A DNA stretch of 64,000 nt from an uncultured Collinsella sp. (GCA_900542175.1 UQNC01000005.1:5797-69796), one strand, 5' to 3'; counted from the stretch's first letter, positions 17,858 to 28,185 are shown. The notes: a model not told the origin generated them from the sequence alone. Numbers and translations are program-made.

Positions 17858-17932
17858 TGGCTCCCCGGGTAGGACTCGAACCTACAACAGCGCGGTTAAC
17901 AGCCGCGTGCTCTACCATTGAGCTACCGAGGA
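17858..17932 (-). tRNA. tRNA-Asn (GTT)
   Basis: Folds into a complete cloverleaf on the minus strand: acceptor TCCTCGG/CCGGGGA (one G-U), D stem GCTC/GAGC, anticodon stem CGCGG/CCGCG with loop CTGTTAA (anticodon GTT), T stem GTAGG/CCTAC with TTCGAGT loop. The discriminator G is followed by an encoded CCA. It is identical to the second copy 35 bp away. Confidence 0.95.
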
Positions 17933-17935
17933 ATT

Positions 17936-17957
17936 AAAAAGCCCAGCGGAATGGGCT
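17936..17957 (-). terminator. Terminator between the two tRNA-Asn genes
   Basis: On the minus strand AGCCCA and TGGGCT form a short stem followed by a T-run (TTTTTAATT). Each tRNA copy therefore seems to have its own terminator. Confidence 0.6.
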
Positions 17958-17966
17958 GAGAAATTC

Positions 17967-18041
17967 TGGCTCCCCGGGTAGGACTCGAACCTACAACAGC
18001 GCGGTTAACAGCCGCGTGCTCTACCATTGAGCTACCGAGGA
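17967..18041 (-). tRNA. tRNA-Asn (GTT), second copy
   Basis: Same 75-base sequence as the neighbouring copy, with anticodon GTT and encoded CCA. Tandem duplication of the gene together with a few flanking bases is evident, since identity runs from the start of the gene through the encoded CCA. Confidence 0.95.
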
Positions 18042-18131
18042 ATAGGTGCGTGCTCTCAAGCAACGAAGTTTATTATACGGACGAATCAGCGCAGGGCAAG
18101 AACTTTTTTAAGAAATTTTCCGACCTAGTCA

Positions 18132-18203
18132 TTGGGGACGTTCTTAAACGACTAGTCATTCAAGAACGTCCCCAACGACTACTCATTTAAGTCTGTCCCC
18201 AAT
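18132..18203. repeat. REP-like palindrome (GGGGACGTTCTT type)
   Basis: Two 14-base arms, TTGGGGACGTTCTT (18132-18145) and its exact complement (18162-18175), flank a loop containing ACTAGT. A third, divergent half-site ending in AAGTCTGTCCCCAA follows (18188-18201). No gene is present in 18042-18410. The layout resembles repetitive extragenic palindromes spread by Y1 transposases, but no such transposase is seen here. Confidence 0.6.
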
Positions 18204-18269
18204 AACCACCCCCAAACTGTCGCACAACTGACAGCCATAGCAACGCCGCAGATAGAGGACGGACAGCGA

Positions 18270-18368
18270 AAACCCGCCAGAGCGAGCAAGGTGCCTTGAA
18301 ACAAGGCGGCATTGACCTTTTGGTCATGCCGCCGAAGTTGAAAGGCAGATTGCCGCTCTGGCGGGTTT
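18270..18368. repeat. Structured palindromic element, copy 1 (after rpoD)
   Basis: An outer 15-bp perfect stem (AAACCCGCCAGAGCG, 18270-18284 with 18354-18368) encloses a conserved core. On the minus strand the core reads CTGCC-TTTCAA, an inner stem built on GGCATGACC/GGTCAATGCC with an AAAA loop, then TTTCAAGGCA. The core is shared in layout with the elements at 33.85 and 37.2 kb. It follows the rpoD terminator hairpin. Confidence 0.7.
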
Positions 18369-18381
18369 GCAGCGTCGGCCA

Positions 18382-18409
18382 GTTACGGCGTTCGGTAGAA
18401 CGCCGTAAC
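18382..18409 (-). terminator. rpoD terminator hairpin
   Basis: Twelve-base-pair perfect stem GTTACGGCGTTC/GAACGCCGTAAC with a four-base loop, starting right after the rpoD stop codon. There is no T-run. An almost identical hairpin follows the DUF4956 gene at 37284-37307. Confidence 0.65.
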
Positions 18410-18410
18410 C

Positions 18411-19775
18411 CTAAGACTCGATGTAGTCTTTGAGCTTGCTGCTGCGGCTGGGGTGGCGGAGCTTGGCCAAAGTCTTGGACTCGATCTGGCGGATACGCTC
18501 GCGCGTGACACCAAACTCGCGACCGACTTCCTCGAGCGTACGGGGATGTCCGTCGACAAGACCAAAGCGCAGCTCGATAACCTTGCGCTCACGATCGGCA
18601 AGCGAATCGAGCACCTGGGTGAGCTGCTCCTGCAGCATAGAGAAGCTGGCGGCATCGGGCGGAACGATAGCCTGGGAGTCCTCGATAAAGTCGCCCAGCT
18701 GGGAATCCTCTTCCTCGCCGATCGGGGTCTCGAGCGACACGGGCTCCTGCGAAATCTTCTGGATCTCGCGGACGCGGTCGGCGCTCATATCCATCTCGGC
18801 ACCGATCTCCTCGGGGGTCGGGTCGCGACCCAGGTCCTGGAGGAGCTGGCGCTGCACGCGGACGAGCTTGTTGATGGTCTCGACCATGTGCACGGGAATA
18901 CGGATGGTACGGGCCTGGTCGGCAATAGCGCGTGTAATGGCCTGACGAATCCACCACGTGGCGTACGTGGAGAACTTGAAGCCCTTCTGGTAGTCGAACT
19001 TCTCGACGGCGCGGATCAGACCGAGGTTGCCCTCCTGGATCAGATCCAGGAACAGCATGCCACGGCCGACATAGCGCTTGGCGATAGAGACGACCAGACG
19101 CAGGTTTGCGCTGATGAGCGCCTGCTTGGCTTCGAGGCCGACGTTCTCAATGCGCGTAAGACGACGCATCTCGGCACGCGTGAGCTCGAGCTCACCGGCA
19201 TCGGCAGCCTCGAGCTTCTCGGTGGCCTCAAGACCGGCCTCGATCTTCATGGCCAGATCGACCTCTTCGGAGGCGGTCAGCAGATCGACCTTGCCGATCT
19301 CCTTGAGGTACATACGAACAGGATCGCCGGTCAGCATCACCGTGGAGGCATCGATGCCACGCACGCGCGAACGTGAACGGGAAGTGCGCACGGTGCGCTT
19401 CTTCTTGCTCTTGGAAGAACCCATCTCGGCGTCGGCCTGACGGGCCATCTTGAGCTCGTGATCGTCGAGCGAGCCGGAATCGTGCTCGTCGTCGTCATCG
19501 AAATCGTCGGTATCGGTATCGTTATCGTCATCGTCGACGTCCATGGGGGCGTCGTCGTTACCGCTCGCGGAGATAATCTGGATGCCGCTGTTGCGCAGCG
19601 CGGAATACACCGCGGTGAGCTGCTCGTCAGAAACATCGATATCCTTCAGGGCGACCTGAATCTCGTCCTCGGTTACCGAAGTCCTGTTTGAGCCGTTGCC
19701 CATGAGCTTTGCAACGTAGGATTCCAGCCCAGTACCCGTGCTCTCAGTCTTTTTTGGCACAGATTCTCCCTTCAT
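18411..19775 (-). CDS. rpoD: Primary sigma factor RpoD/SigA
   Basis: 454 residues, the housekeeping sigma factor. An N-terminal region with an Asp-only stretch (about residues 80-98) and a basic Ser/Arg/Lys patch precedes regions 1.2 ([17 protein letters not shown]), 2 ([19 protein letters not shown], then the ATWWIRQAI melting segment), 3, and 4 ([20 protein letters not shown] with the [16 protein letters not shown] end). The [12 protein letters not shown] and [10 protein letters not shown] segments mark it as group 1. The acidic insertion is typical of actinobacterial SigA proteins. The upstream minus-strand sequence has a possible -10 TAAAGT. Confidence 0.97.
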   Translation of the reverse strand: MKGESVPKKTESTGTGLESYVAKLMGNGSNRTSVTEDEIQVALKDIDVSDEQLTAVYSALRNSGIQIISASGNDDAPMDVDDDDNDTDTDDFDDDDEHDSGSLDDHELKMARQADAEMGSSKSKKKRTVRTSRSRSRVRGIDASTVMLTGDPVRMYLKEIGKVDLLTASEEVDLAMKIEAGLEATEKLEAADAGELELTRAEMRRLTRIENVGLEAKQALISANLRLVVSIAKRYVGRGMLFLDLIQEGNLGLIRAVEKFDYQKGFKFSTYATWWIRQAITRAIADQARTIRIPVHMVETINKLVRVQRQLLQDLGRDPTPEEIGAEMDMSADRVREIQKISQEPVSLETPIGEEEDSQLGDFIEDSQAIVPPDAASFSMLQEQLTQVLDSLADRERKVIELRFGLVDGHPRTLEEVGREFGVTRERIRQIESKTLAKLRHPSRSSKLKDYIES

Positions 19776-19868
19776 AGTCCACAGGACTCAATACTTTAGC
19801 ACACAGCAACGTCTATACCCAAAATCCAGACTGGATATAGGCGAGAATACGCTGGTTGACCACAACAT

Positions 19869-21977
19869 CTAGGCCTGTTGGGTGCCTGCGACCTCCAGAC
19901 CGATCAAACGGAACGGATCCGCCACGCCGCCGATCGACTTTTGCAGCTCGCGTTGACGCTGCGAATCCTGCGCGGCCTGCACGGTCAGCGCGCGACGGGC
20001 CTCATCATCGAGCGAACGGTCCTGGCGCAGCTTGGCCTGTGCGGCACGCATGCGGCGCTTGATGGTGTAGAGCTCGAGCGTATCGAGCATAAACACGATG
20101 TTCGTCTCGGTGGGGTGCTTGCTCGTCGCCGAGATGCGCCCGGCACTCACAAGCGTTGCCGCATCGGGACACACCGAGCGCGCCGCATCCATGCAGGCTG
20201 CAGGATCGGTTCCCGGCGGCGTTGCCAGAACGGCCCATGCGATGGACTCGTGACGTGGGTCAACCCACTCGATAGAGCAGATGCGGTCGGCATACGTGCG
20301 GAACAGGTCGGGGTAGCTCGTGAGCATGGTCAGCAGCTCACGCTCCCCTGCCAAGGACTTACGCTCAAGATCAGTAAGAACCATCGGCGCCGCCGCAGCC
20401 GGAGCACCCGAACCATCAGTCACAGGTACAGCACTCATACCATCAGGCACGTCGATCGGCGGAAGATCGTCGACGACCTCCACGGGCGCGGCGCCGTAGG
20501 CATCGAGCGGGACATAGTCGTACGGCTCCTCCTCGACCGGCGCGGACACCGGCGGCGTCGCGCCCGATGCCCAAGCGCCACGACCGGCATCGCGAGAACT
20601 CGACGCCCGACTGCCCGTCCCGCCGGACCGCTCATCCTGTGCCCGCTGGCGCTCATAGTTCTGCTCACGACGTCGTTCCGCATCTTCGCGCTTGGCGACA
20701 TCGCGAAACACGCGACCCGAACTCACGCGAACCGCCTCCAGATCCAAACCCAGCAGATCGGCAATCTGAATAAAGTATGTGTCGATCATATAGCTATCGC
20801 GCAGCGGATAGATAAGCGTCAGCGCATCTTCCAGCGCCTTGGCACGACCGCCCGGCGTGGTGATGTCACTCGACTCCTGCAGCGAACGGTAGACAAAGTC
20901 CATGAGCGGCTCGGCAGCGTCGATGCGCGCCTGAAGCTCCTGTCCACCATGCGCCGTGATGAACTCCATGGGGTCGTTGCCGTCGGGCAGCACCACGCAG
21001 CGCAGGTCCATCGAATCCTGCTCGATAAATTGAATCGCGCGACGGGCGGCCTTCTGGCCCGCGGCATCGCCATCGAACATATACACGATACGCTTGGCAA
21101 AGCGGGTGAGCGTCTTGACGTGATGCTCCGTGAGCGCGGTGCCCAGCGTGGCGACAACGTTTTTGATCCCCGCCTCCCAGCAGGCGATGCAATCGGTATA
21201 GCCCTCCACCACGATGGCCGTATCCTGCGCGACGATAAACTCCTTGGCCCAGTTAAAGCCATAGAGGTTTCGCTTTTTATGGAACACGCTCGTCTCGGCG
21301 GTGTTGAGGTACTTGGGTTGGCCGTCACCCATGATGCGCCCGCCAAAGGCGATGTTGTGACCCTGCTCGTCAAAGATGGGGAACATCACGCGGTCGTAGA
21401 AGCGGTCGGCAAGCTGCCCGCGCCCTCGACTCACGGCAACGTTGGCGTCGATCATCTCCTGCGGAGTAAAGCCCGCCTGCGACAGATGAGCCACCAGCAT
21501 ATTACGACCCGGCGCAAAGCCCAGGCAGTAGCGGCGGCAGACGTCGCCACCCATGCCGCGGCTGGCAAAGTACTCACGTGGACGGCCATCCTTACCGCGC
21601 ATAAGCATGGTGTGGTAGAACTGGGCGGTCTCGGCACACAGATCGTAGATGCGGGCACGCTTGGTACCGCGCTCGCGGCGATCTCCGGTGTCGTGCAGCT
21701 CAATACCTGCACGATCGGCCAAATAACGGATTGACTCGGGAAAGCTCAGGTTCTCGCGCTTCATGATATAGGTGAAGACGTCGCCACCCTCGCCGCAGCC
21801 AAAGCAATGCCACACCTGCGTGGCGGGAATAATGTGGAAGGACGGAGTCTTTTCGCCATGAAAGGGGCAGCAGCCCCAAAACTCATGGCCGCGGGGCTTG
21901 AGCTCAACCGTTTCCTGCACGATGGCAACTAGGTCGGACGCAGCGCGTACCTGGTCTTTTTCCTCATCGCTAATCAC
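19869..21977 (-). CDS. dnaG: DNA primase DnaG
   Basis: A 702-residue primase when started at the GTG at 21977, which gives VISDEEKDQVRAASDL and overlaps the ribF stop by eight bases; the frame is open upstream but inside ribF. The N-terminal zinc-binding domain is visible (CPFHGEKTPSFH and HCFGCGEGGDVF). The TOPRIM core has VVEGYTDCIACWEAG and YMFDGDAAGQKAA. A long Arg/Gln/Ser-rich linker around residues 440-560 separates the core from the C-terminal DnaB-interaction domain. It lies between ribF and rpoD; dnaG-rpoD adjacency is conserved widely. Confidence 0.96.
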   Translation of the reverse strand: MISDEEKDQVRAASDLVAIVQETVELKPRGHEFWGCCPFHGEKTPSFHIIPATQVWHCFGCGEGGDVFTYIMKRENLSFPESIRYLADRAGIELHDTGDRRERGTKRARIYDLCAETAQFYHTMLMRGKDGRPREYFASRGMGGDVCRRYCLGFAPGRNMLVAHLSQAGFTPQEMIDANVAVSRGRGQLADRFYDRVMFPIFDEQGHNIAFGGRIMGDGQPKYLNTAETSVFHKKRNLYGFNWAKEFIVAQDTAIVVEGYTDCIACWEAGIKNVVATLGTALTEHHVKTLTRFAKRIVYMFDGDAAGQKAARRAIQFIEQDSMDLRCVVLPDGNDPMEFITAHGGQELQARIDAAEPLMDFVYRSLQESSDITTPGGRAKALEDALTLIYPLRDSYMIDTYFIQIADLLGLDLEAVRVSSGRVFRDVAKREDAERRREQNYERQRAQDERSGGTGSRASSSRDAGRGAWASGATPPVSAPVEEEPYDYVPLDAYGAAPVEVVDDLPPIDVPDGMSAVPVTDGSGAPAAAAPMVLTDLERKSLAGERELLTMLTSYPDLFRTYADRICSIEWVDPRHESIAWAVLATPPGTDPAACMDAARSVCPDAATLVSAGRISATSKHPTETNIVFMLDTLELYTIKRRMRAAQAKLRQDRSLDDEARRALTVQAAQDSQRQRELQKSIGGVADPFRLIGLEVAGTQQA

Positions 21978-22977
21978 GGATGCCCACCCCCTGCTCACCC
22001 AAGTTGTGACGAATGTCCTCGATATTACCCTCGACGGTCGCAATCAACTCATCCAGCGAATCGAACACACGCGAGGGACGCAGCCAGCGCGTAAACGCCA
22101 GCGAAACGGAAGCGCCGTACAGGTCGCCCGTATAACCAATTAAGTTAGCCTCGAGATGCGATGAAGCGGCATCGTCGGCATACGTCGGCGGCAGGCCGAC
22201 GTTAACGGCAGCAGGCCATACGGTGTCATCAACGAGCACCAGGCCCTCATACACGCCATCGGCAGGCACCTGAATGCCGTCGGGAACCTGCAGGTTAGCC
22301 GTGGGAAAGCCCATGTCAGAACCCTCGTGACGGCCACGAATAACACCGCCACGCAGCATATACGGGCGGCCGAGCAACTCAGCAGCAAGCTCCACATGGC
22401 CCTGTCCCAGCTCATGACGAATGCGGGTGGCGCAAATGGCCTCACCGCCCTCGCAAAGCAGGTCGTGCCCGTATACGTCAACGCCGCGCTCGGCACCCCA
22501 GGTGCGCATCTCGTCAACACCAGAAGCACCGCCACGACCCAGCCTAAAGTCGCTGCCAACGCGAATCGAACGAATGTCGACCAGACGCGACACCAGCGAG
22601 AGAAAAGCAACATGGTCGAGTGCCGCAACCTCAGGCGTAAAGGGAACGGCCACCACCGCATCGACCCCGGTCTGAGCCAAGGCATGTAGACGGTCGGCCG
22701 TCGTCATCAATTTTTGAGCGGGCGAAGGACTCACCACAACGTCCGGATCGGGATCGAAAGTGACCACGACCGCCTTGCAATCATGGGCGCGCGCATCGCT
22801 AACAAGCGCCGCAATGAGCTCCTGGTGTCCACGGTGAACGCCGTCGAACACGCCGATGGCAATCGATGCGGCACCCAAGTGCTCGCACTCATCAAACGTA
22901 TCGGCAGCAACGATGCGAGCCTCGTCCGACTCGCCCTCGAAAAAGATACGCGCGAGCTCGCGAGCGGACAACATCAT
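21970..22977 (-). CDS. ribF: Bifunctional riboflavin kinase/FAD synthetase
   Basis: 335 residues converting riboflavin to FMN and FAD. The N-terminal FMN adenylyltransferase half shows IAIGVFDGVHRGHQELI and the RVGSDFRLGRGGAS segment. The C-terminal kinase half shows RPYMLRGGVIRGRHEGSDMGFPTANLQVP. It overlaps truB by four bases upstream and dnaG by eight downstream, so translation of the three is probably coupled. No FMN riboswitch is visible, as expected for an internal operon gene. Confidence 0.95.
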   Translation of the reverse strand: MMLSARELARIFFEGESDEARIVAADTFDECEHLGAASIAIGVFDGVHRGHQELIAALVSDARAHDCKAVVVTFDPDPDVVVSPSPAQKLMTTADRLHALAQTGVDAVVAVPFTPEVAALDHVAFLSLVSRLVDIRSIRVGSDFRLGRGGASGVDEMRTWGAERGVDVYGHDLLCEGGEAICATRIRHELGQGHVELAAELLGRPYMLRGGVIRGRHEGSDMGFPTANLQVPDGIQVPADGVYEGLVLVDDTVWPAAVNVGLPPTYADDAASSHLEANLIGYTGDLYGASVSLAFTRWLRPSRVFDSLDELIATVEGNIEDIRHNLGEQGVGIRD

Positions 22978-23906
22978 CGAACACCGCCGATTGCCTGCGG
23001 AAACACGTGCTCCATGACAAAGCGGCCACTCTCAATGCGGGCTAGCGCCTTGAGTCCCCCATCGAGCACCAACGCAAAAGGCGACTTCGAGGTATCGAAA
23101 TCGGCAAGCGCACGCTCAACGGGAATGCGTCGGCCGCAGAGCAGATCGTCGGCAAGATTGCCCGGCAAGTCAACACGCGTGGCGCCCAGGGCCGCAATGG
23201 GATCCAGGGCAAAGCCAGCCGCGGACTCGGGAGAAAGCTCCTCGACCGCATGACAAGCGCCAATGGAAACAACACCGGAGGCCGTGCGGCGCAGCGCAGA
23301 AATGTGCGCGGCGCTCTCGCAGGCGCAGCCCAAATCGCGAGCGAGCGCACGGATATAGGTACCCTTGCTCACTGAGAACGCCACGGTCCACACACACGTA
23401 TCACCTTCGCCTCCCACGGCGATCAGGTCGGCGGCATAGACCTCGACGGGGCGCGGAGGTAGGTCCACCGCATTGCCCTCGCGAGCAGACTTGTAGGCGC
23501 GAACGCCATTGACCGAGATAGCCGAAAACGCCGGCGGCACCTGCATCTGCGGACCCAGCATAGCGGCCAAGCGCTCACGGGCATAGGCAGGATAGCGGAG
23601 CTCGTTGGCAACAGCCACCGTGCGGACCGCCTCGCCCTCCGCATCATCGGTATTGGTCTCGGCGCCAAACGAAATGTCGGCGACATAGCTTTTGGTATCG
23701 AGGGTTAGCATGCCCAGCAGACGGGTGGCCTGGCCCACACCCACCACCATGACACCCGATGCCATGGGGTCGAGCGTGCCGGCATGGCCGACGCGCCGCT
23801 CATGGAGGGCGCGTCGGCATTTCGAAACCACATCGTGGGACGTGCAGCCCACCGGCTTATCGACGGCGAGCAGCATATTCAGTTGAGAAGGCGTACGACG
23901 AGCCAT
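22974..23906 (-). CDS. truB: tRNA pseudouridine-55 synthase TruB
   Basis: 310 residues; isomerises U55 in the T loop of tRNAs. Motifs: LLAVDKPVGCTSHDVV, the catalytic-aspartate segment RRVGHAGTLDPMASGVMVV, and KGTYIRALARDLG. A C-terminal PUA-like region follows. It lies in the rbfA-nrnA-truB-ribF order typical of the infB operon. Confidence 0.96.
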   Translation of the reverse strand: MARRTPSQLNMLLAVDKPVGCTSHDVVSKCRRALHERRVGHAGTLDPMASGVMVVGVGQATRLLGMLTLDTKSYVADISFGAETNTDDAEGEAVRTVAVANELRYPAYARERLAAMLGPQMQVPPAFSAISVNGVRAYKSAREGNAVDLPPRPVEVYAADLIAVGGEGDTCVWTVAFSVSKGTYIRALARDLGCACESAAHISALRRTASGVVSIGACHAVEELSPESAAGFALDPIAALGATRVDLPGNLADDLLCGRRIPVERALADFDTSKSPFALVLDGGLKALARIESGRFVMEHVFPQAIGGVR

Positions 23907-23921
23907 GTACCATCCAAAAAG

Positions 23922-24965
23922 TTAAAGCTCGACGGTCACCGAAGCGGGATCCTCCCCTACCAGTTCGGCCAGCATGGGAAGTGCCACGGTGAGCGTCTCG
24001 AGAATCGTTCCGTTGTTGGAGAAACCGGCGGCAGCGGGATGTCCGCCTCCGCCAAAGGCAGCAGCGATCTCGGACACGTTGAGGTCGCCCTTGGAGCGCA
24101 GGTTGCCGCGCACCTTGGTATCGCCCTCAATGCCCTTCAGGAACAGGCAGACCTCGACGCCCATCACCGAGCGCACCACGTCAACCAGACCGTCGCACTC
24201 ATCCGAGGTGACACCGCAGGCCTCAAGGTCACTCTGGTACGCGTAGCTATACGCGACGCGCCCGTGGGCCACCGTCTTGATACGGCCCATAACGATGGAC
24301 TTGAGGTGCAAAAACTCAACGCGCATGCTCTGGTAAACCTCGAGTGCCACACGCGCCGGATCGGCACCGTGGGCAACCAGACGCGAGGCTGCATGGAACG
24401 CGGCGGCATCGGCGTTTTGATACTGAAAACGACCGGTATCGGTCACCAGGCCGCACAACAAGCAGGTCGCGACACCATCGCGAGCCACAATGCCACAATT
24501 GTCCAAAAAGCGGTCGATGATCATGGCGCAGGCCGCGGCGTCGACGCACCTCAGGCTCAGCTCGGCAAATTCCTCGCGCGCCGGATGGTGATCGAAGCAC
24601 ACCACATGCGACGAGCGACGAAGCACCTCGGCGGAGTTGTTCAGACGCTCGACGACCGGCACGTCCACCGAGATGAACAGGTCCGGATTGCCGGTATACG
24701 CAGATGCCGGCACCAGACGGTCGGCGCCCTCCATAAAACGGTAGATGCGCGGAACCGGGTCATCGTCTGCCAGCAGCAGGGCAATGTCCTTGTTGGGAAA
24801 GAACTTCCTAAGCGAGAGGCCCAGGCCTAGCACGGAGCCCAGGGCGTCGCCATCGGGAGACGTATGTCCCGAAATCGCAATGGAGGACGCACCCTCGATG
24901 AGCTCAAGGATGCGTCGCTGAATATCTGCAGACTCGCACGATGCGAGGTCGGCGGAATTACTCAT
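23922..24965 (-). CDS. nrnA: DHH-family oligoribonuclease/pAp phosphatase NrnA-like
   Basis: 347 residues. The DHH domain shows the metal motifs HTSPDGDALGS, ISVDVP and FDHHP; the DHHA1 domain ends with AAFGGGGHPAAAGF. NrnA degrades nano-RNA and pAp in Gram-positives. The ATG at 24965 overlaps the rbfA stop by eight bases. The operon position rbfA-nrnA-truB is the one found in Firmicutes and Actinobacteria. Confidence 0.92.
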   Translation of the reverse strand: MSNSADLASCESADIQRRILELIEGASSIAISGHTSPDGDALGSVLGLGLSLRKFFPNKDIALLLADDDPVPRIYRFMEGADRLVPASAYTGNPDLFISVDVPVVERLNNSAEVLRRSSHVVCFDHHPAREEFAELSLRCVDAAACAMIIDRFLDNCGIVARDGVATCLLCGLVTDTGRFQYQNADAAAFHAASRLVAHGADPARVALEVYQSMRVEFLHLKSIVMGRIKTVAHGRVAYSYAYQSDLEACGVTSDECDGLVDVVRSVMGVEVCLFLKGIEGDTKVRGNLRSKGDLNVSEIAAAFGGGGHPAAAGFSNNGTILETLTVALPMLAELVGEDPASVTVEL

Positions 24966-25368
24966 CTAAAGCTGCCTCCTGGGCGGCATCCGCAATTGGA
25001 TAGCCGTCCTCGTCCTTTTCGATCGCAAGCGTGGCGGGAACGTTTTCCAGCGCACGCGTGATGCGCTCGGCCTCATCGGTCGAGCGATCGATGCGAAAAT
25101 CGAGCTCGGGCGTGACGCGCCAATCGAGCGAGCGGGCCAGCAGGCTACGGATGCGGCCCTTGGCGCTGGCGAGCGCCTCCATGACCTCGTCGTAGCGGCT
25201 CGCGTCGCACGACACGTACACACGCGCGAACGAACGGTCCACCGCGACCTCGACCGCGGTCAGGGTGACCAGGTCGAGACGCGGATCGGAAACCTCAAAG
25301 AGCAGGATATAACCGAGCTTCTCGCGAAGCTGCTCGCCCAAACGGCGGGTTGCCTGCGTTTGCTTCAT
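24958..25368 (-). CDS. rbfA: Ribosome-binding factor A
   Basis: 136 residues, 16S rRNA maturation factor with a single KH-like domain. Recognised by LREKLGYILLFEVSDPRLDLVTLTAVEVAVDRSFARVYV and, near the end of the domain, TPELDFRIDRSTDEAERI. An acidic tail follows. It is encoded 11 bases after infB and overlaps nrnA. Confidence 0.94.
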   Translation of the reverse strand: MKQTQATRRLGEQLREKLGYILLFEVSDPRLDLVTLTAVEVAVDRSFARVYVSCDASRYDEVMEALASAKGRIRSLLARSLDWRVTPELDFRIDRSTDEAERITRALENVPATLAIEKDEDGYPIADAAQEAALDE

Positions 25369-25379
25369 AGCGCTACCCC

Positions 25380-28094
25380 CTACTCGGTACGGGCAACCTG
25401 GTCGATGCGGTAGCCCTCAATGGTGTCGCCAGGCTTGATGTCCTGGAAGTTCTCCAGGCCAATACCGCCCTCGGAGCCGCTCTTGAGGCTCTTGGCCTCA
25501 TCCTTGTAGTGGCGCATCGAGGCGATTTTACCGTTGAAGACCACGATGCCGTCGCGCACCAGGCGCACGGAATCGGTCGCGGCGATCTCGCCCTCCTCCA
25601 CGCGGACACCGGCGGCGATACCGACCTTGGGCACCTTGAAGGTGTCCAGAACGGTCGCGGTACCCGTGGAGACCTCGACCTCGGTGGGCTTGAGCATGCC
25701 GATACGGGCTGCGTCGAGGTCCTCGAGGCACTTGTAGATGACGTCGTAGCAACGGATCTCGACGCCCTCGCGCTCGGCGGCGGAGCGGGCCTTGCCGTCG
25801 GGACGGACGCCAAAGCCGATGATGATGGCGTTGGAGGCGTCGGCCAGAACGACGTCGGTCTCGTTGATGGCGCCAACGGCGGAGTGGATCGTGTTGATGC
25901 GCACTTCGGACTGGTCCATCTTGTCGAGGGAGTCCTGAAGGGCCTCGATGGAACCCTGGACGTCGGCCTTGATGATCAGGTTGAGCTCCTTGACCTCGGC
26001 GTCTGCAATGGTCTCGAAGAGGTTCTCGAGCGTGACGTGCTTGACGCGGCTCTGCTCCTCGATACGGGCCTTGAGCGAACGCTCGTCGGCAAGGGCGCGA
26101 GCCTCGCGCTCGTCCTCGAACACGCGGAACTCGTCACCGGCGTTGGGCACGGACTGCAGGCCCAGGATCTCGACGGCGTCGGAGGGACCGGCCTCGGTGA
26201 CGGCGCGGCCCTTGGGGTCGAGCATGGCGCGGACGCGGCCGTAGGTGAGGCCGGCGACCAGCGTATCGCCCACGTGCAGGGTACCGCGGGTCACGAGCAC
26301 GGTAGCGACCGAGCCGCGGCCCTTGTCGAGCTTGGCCTCGAGGACGTTGCCGGAGGCAAAGGTGTCCGGGTTGGCCTTGAGCTCGAGCACATCTGCCTGG
26401 AGCAGCACGGTCTCCAGAAGGTCGTCGATACCGATCTTCTGCTTCGCCGAGATGTTGACGAACATGTTCTGTCCGCCCCACTCCTCGGGGATGACACCGT
26501 ACTCAGTGAGCTCCTGGCGCACGCGGTCAGGGTTGGCGCCGGGCTTATCGATCTTGTTGACGGCAACGACGATGGGAACGCCGGCGGCCTTGGCGTGGTT
26601 GATCGACTCGACCGTCTGGGGCATGACGCCGTCGTCGGCGGCCACGATCAGGATGACGATGTCGGTCACCTTGGCACCACGGGCACGCATGGCCGTAAAG
26701 GTAGCGTGACCCGGGGTATCGATGAAGGTGATCTTGCGGTCGTTGATCATAACCTGCGAAGCACCGATGGCCTGCGTAATGCCGCCCGCCTCGCCGGCAG
26801 CAACGCCGGTGTGACGGATGGCGTCGAGGAGGCTCGTCTTGCCGTGGTCGACATGGCCCATGACGGTGACGACCGGGGCACGCGGCTTAAGGTCGGCGGG
26901 ATCGTCGTAGAACGAGAAGGTGTTCTCCTCCTCGGGGGTGATGATCTTGATCTGACGGCCCAGGTCGTCGGCAACGAGCTCGACGAGGTCGTCAGACATG
27001 GACTGTGTCATGGTGAGCGGCGTACCCAGCAGGAACAGGCGCTTGATGATGTCGTTGGCCGGAACGTCGAGAGCCTCGGCAAGCTCCTGGACGGTAACGC
27101 CCTGGGAGACCTTGATGGCGTCGAGCTCTTCGGGGTTCACGCCCTGGGCCAACGCCTCCTCTATCTTGCGCTCCTCCTGAGCCTTGGCAGCCTCGCGCTC
27201 GCGCTTCTCCTTGCGCTTCTTGCGGCGACCGGTGGACTCGCGAGAGGCCTCCTCGACGGCAGCACGAGCCTCCTCGAGTACCTTCTCGCGACTGTACTCC
27301 TCGGCCTCGCGAGCCATACGGCTGTAGTGGTCCTCTTCGTTGCCGTGACCGCCCTTGCGCTTCTTGCCCTTGCCCTGCTTGTCGGGGTTGGGGAAGTCCA
27401 TGCCGGCAGCGACGTTGTTGCTGGCGTTGGTGCGATGGCTGTGCGGACGGCTCTCGGAGGCGTTGCGCTCGGAGTTGCTGTCGGAGGCGTTGCGATCGTT
27501 ACGACGGCCACCGCGGCGGTCGTTGTTGCCGCCACGACGGTTACCGCGCTCAGCGGCGCGCTCGGCCTTGGCCTTGTCCTCGGCGTCCTTCTTCTCCTTG
27601 AGCACGGTCTCCTGTGCGGCGATCTGGTCGAGCAGCGAACGGAAGCGCGAACCGGAGTCGGAAGCGGGAACGGCGCGGCGCTGGGCCTCGCGGGCAGCCT
27701 CCTCCTTCTCGCGGGCAAGGCGCTCCTGCTCGGCCTTCTTCTTGGCCTCAGCCTCGGCACGGGCGGCCTCCTCGGCAGCCTGAGCTGCGGCAAACTGGCG
27801 GCGCTCCTCCTCGCGTGCCTTCTCGGCAGCGATGCGCTCGCGCTCGGCCTCGGCGGCGCGTGCGGCCTCCTCGGCGGCAGCTGCCTGCTCCTCGGCCTTC
27901 TTGGCGGCCTCGACTTCCTGAGCGCGGGCCTCGATCACCGAGGCGAGTTGTTTGCGGACCATGGCGACATAGGCGTCCTCCAGAGTGGAGGAAGCGGACT
28001 TAGCGGGAATCTTCATATCGGCGAGATGACCCATCAGTTCCTTGGAGGTCATGCCGAACTCTTTGGCCAGGGTGGACACACGGACTTTTGCCAT
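25380..28094 (-). CDS. infB: Translation initiation factor IF-2
   Basis: 904 residues. An IF2 N-terminal domain ([20 protein letters not shown]) is followed by about 300 residues of low-complexity Ala/Glu/Arg coiled coil and a basic Asn/Arg/Gly-rich patch. A second IF2_N-like domain and the GTPase core come next: G1 [25 protein letters not shown]. Domains II, C1 and C2 complete the protein. A long open frame on the opposite strand is a codon-bias shadow. The gene lies between nusA and rbfA; the usual ylxR-like gene between nusA and infB is missing. Confidence 0.97.
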   Translation of the reverse strand: MAKVRVSTLAKEFGMTSKELMGHLADMKIPAKSASSTLEDAYVAMVRKQLASVIEARAQEVEAAKKAEEQAAAAEEAARAAEAERERIAAEKAREEERRQFAAAQAAEEAARAEAEAKKKAEQERLAREKEEAAREAQRRAVPASDSGSRFRSLLDQIAAQETVLKEKKDAEDKAKAERAAERGNRRGGNNDRRGGRRNDRNASDSNSERNASESRPHSHRTNASNNVAAGMDFPNPDKQGKGKKRKGGHGNEEDHYSRMAREAEEYSREKVLEEARAAVEEASRESTGRRKKRKEKREREAAKAQEERKIEEALAQGVNPEELDAIKVSQGVTVQELAEALDVPANDIIKRLFLLGTPLTMTQSMSDDLVELVADDLGRQIKIITPEEENTFSFYDDPADLKPRAPVVTVMGHVDHGKTSLLDAIRHTGVAAGEAGGITQAIGASQVMINDRKITFIDTPGHATFTAMRARGAKVTDIVILIVAADDGVMPQTVESINHAKAAGVPIVVAVNKIDKPGANPDRVRQELTEYGVIPEEWGGQNMFVNISAKQKIGIDDLLETVLLQADVLELKANPDTFASGNVLEAKLDKGRGSVATVLVTRGTLHVGDTLVAGLTYGRVRAMLDPKGRAVTEAGPSDAVEILGLQSVPNAGDEFRVFEDEREARALADERSLKARIEEQSRVKHVTLENLFETIADAEVKELNLIIKADVQGSIEALQDSLDKMDQSEVRINTIHSAVGAINETDVVLADASNAIIIGFGVRPDGKARSAAEREGVEIRCYDVIYKCLEDLDAARIGMLKPTEVEVSTGTATVLDTFKVPKVGIAAGVRVEEGEIAATDSVRLVRDGIVVFNGKIASMRHYKDEAKSLKSGSEGGIGLENFQDIKPGDTIEGYRIDQVARTE

Positions 28095-28185
28095 ATGACT
28101 TCACCTACCCTTTCTGGCACCTTGGGTGCCTAGAGACTGAACGAGCGTGAGAGACGCGCCGGGACCTGCCCGGCGCGACCGCGCG

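Noticed and set aside
17858..18041. tRNA-Asn genes as attachment site of an integrated element
   Set aside because: No integrase, no partial tRNA copy and no accessory genes adjoin them; the defence island is 30 kb away.
25509..28133. Very long open frame on the strand opposite infB (about 870 codons)
   Set aside because: It mirrors infB codon usage in a high-GC gene; the translation is Gly/Leu/Val low-complexity sequence with no domain. Similar antisense frames over smc, leuS and recG were dropped for the same reason.
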